The notes below the pieces were generated by a model, which saw only the letters and a list, made by a program, of their open reading frames with translations, was not told where the DNA came from and did no database searches. DNA of 5,772 nucleotides, taken from NCBI GenBank assembly GCA_025937035.1, contig JAICSG010000291.1, forward strand, positions 1 to 5,772, given 5' to 3'. The position numbers and the translations under genes were made by a program. Of the stretch, positions 5,160-5,772 are shown in pieces. The stretch comes from Thermoanaerobaculia bacterium (GTDB lineage Bacteria > Acidobacteriota > Thermoanaerobaculia > Multivoradales > UBA5704). The stretch's first letter is position 1. Each line of letters starts with the position of its first letter.

Positions 5160-5772
5160 CAGCGGATTGCCTCCCTCTGCGCGGACGCGGCCCCATGGAA
5201 GCGGCGGCGCCAGCGGTTGATGTCGATGAACGGATCGATCCGCGAGCCGAGGAGCACGAAGATGCGGCCCTGCCGCGGGTCGATCCAGAAGCTGTTGCCT
5301 GCGAAACCGGTGAAACCGAATGCGGAGGGGGAGAGCGCTTTCCCGGCGCTGCCGCGGAGCGTTCTCCGCCACCAGCCCAGGGCGAACCGGCCTCCACCTG
5401 AAAGAGCTGAGGCCACCCCCTCCGGCTTCAACAAACGTCCCGGCGCCAGCCATTCCGCGCCGAGCCGCCAGAGATCGCGGGCACCGCCGAACAGGCCGGC
5501 GTGCCCGCAGGTCTCCCCCATCTTAGCGAGAAACCGGGCGTTGCCGTCCTGGGCCCGGCCCAATGGCGGCGGCCCCAGGTCCGGAATCGTGAGGCCCTGC
5601 CTCGCCGCGAGCCTCACCTCCTGGCCGGTGCCCATGCGGGACACGGCCAGGTCCGGCCGCTCTCCCGGCGTCCCTTCCACCCCGTTCATTCCCAGAGGGG
5701 CGAGGACGCGCTCGCGGAGGAGGTCCATCAGCGGCCTCTTCAGGCGTCGCTCCGCCGCCCGGCCGTAGAGGA
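5159..5772 (-). CDS. Serine hydrolase, beta-lactamase/penicillin-binding-protein-like family, C-terminal part
   Basis: The last 203 residues are visible; the frame is open at the right edge, so the N-terminal part with the SxxK nucleophile motif lies outside. The visible start LYGRAAERRL runs into RERVLAPLGMNGVEGTPG, the usual 'F.PLGM..T' segment of class C-type serine hydrolases (PF00144 family). It is followed by DGNARFL...CGHAGLFGGARDLWRL, equivalent to the common 'DENAR...GHAGLFSTA.DLARF', and by GFTGFAGNSFWIDPRQGRIFVLLGSRIDP, equivalent to 'GHTGFTGTSLWIDP'. Members include esterases, D-amino-acid peptidases and cell-wall enzymes, often exported; substrate cannot be told here. The third active-site motif, normally HTG or KTG, reads FTG (5306-5314), which is unusual. 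The TGA stop shares its A with the thiolase ATG, so the genes are one transcription unit. An internal ATG at 5728 exists but falls within the conserved domain. Confidence 0.82.
   Translation of the reverse strand, partial: LYGRAAERRLKRPLMDLLRERVLAPLGMNGVEGTPGERPDLAVSRMGTGQEVRLAARQGLTIPDLGPPPLGRAQDGNARFLAKMGETCGHAGLFGGARDLWRLGAEWLAPGRLLKPEGVASALSGGGRFALGWWRRTLRGSAGKALSPSAFGFTGFAGNSFWIDPRQGRIFVLLGSRIDPFIDINRWRRRFHGAASAQREAIR

Noticed and set aside
4110..5768. A 552-codon open frame on the plus strand, antisense to the thiolase and hydrolase
   Set aside because: Its residue composition (Arg, Pro, Gly, His, Leu) is that of a GC-rich shadow frame, with no recognisable motif. The opposite strand carries a complete thiolase and a conserved hydrolase.

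Overview
The window is very GC-rich (roughly two thirds G+C by eye) and gene-dense, with Shine-Dalgarno-type starts and chains of overlapping genes. This fits a bacterial chromosome of a high-GC lineage. No gene here fixes the phylum; an uncultured soil or sediment group such as Acidobacteriota or a deltaproteobacterial relative is possible but is only a guess. Seven protein genes fill almost all of the sequence, two of them cut by the window edges. No RNA gene, insertion sequence, CRISPR array or prophage gene is visible.

Layout from left to right. (1) A minus-strand cluster occupies 1-2261. It reads, in transcription order, a Sir2-family NAD-dependent protein deacylase (2261 to 1494), a RadC/JAMM-domain protein (1512 to 826, overlapping sir2 by 19 nt) and a LarC-type nickel-insertion protein (813 to beyond position 1). 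(2) An 80-bp divergent intergenic region (2262-2341) carries the sir2 ribosome-binding site on one side. On the other side it has a plausible sigma70-type promoter and ribosome-binding site for the next gene. (3) A plus-strand ureohydrolase, most likely agmatinase, runs 2342-3226. (4) A second minus-strand cluster, 5772 to 3223, reads a serine hydrolase of the beta-lactamase/transpeptidase-like family (5' end outside the window), a 3-ketoacyl-CoA thiolase and a short-chain dehydrogenase/reductase. These three are joined by TGATG and GTGA stop/start overlaps. The SDR and the agmatinase converge and overlap by 4 nt at their stop codons.

Functionally, the thiolase and SDR form a plausible acyl-CoA pair: carbon-carbon bond cleavage or formation plus 3-oxo/3-hydroxy redox. 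The Sir2 protein carries the Tyr/Arg pair of the class III (SIRT5/CobB-like) deacylases, which remove acidic acyl groups from lysine. LarC takes part in making the nickel-pincer nucleotide cofactor, whose precursor is nicotinic acid adenine dinucleotide, so the first cluster holds two proteins of nicotinamide-dinucleotide chemistry around RadC. The agmatinase would make putrescine. I see no clear new defence or mobile system. The most unusual items are the sir2-radC-larC arrangement, the dense histidine tract inside LarC and some active-site deviations in the hydrolase and thiolase.
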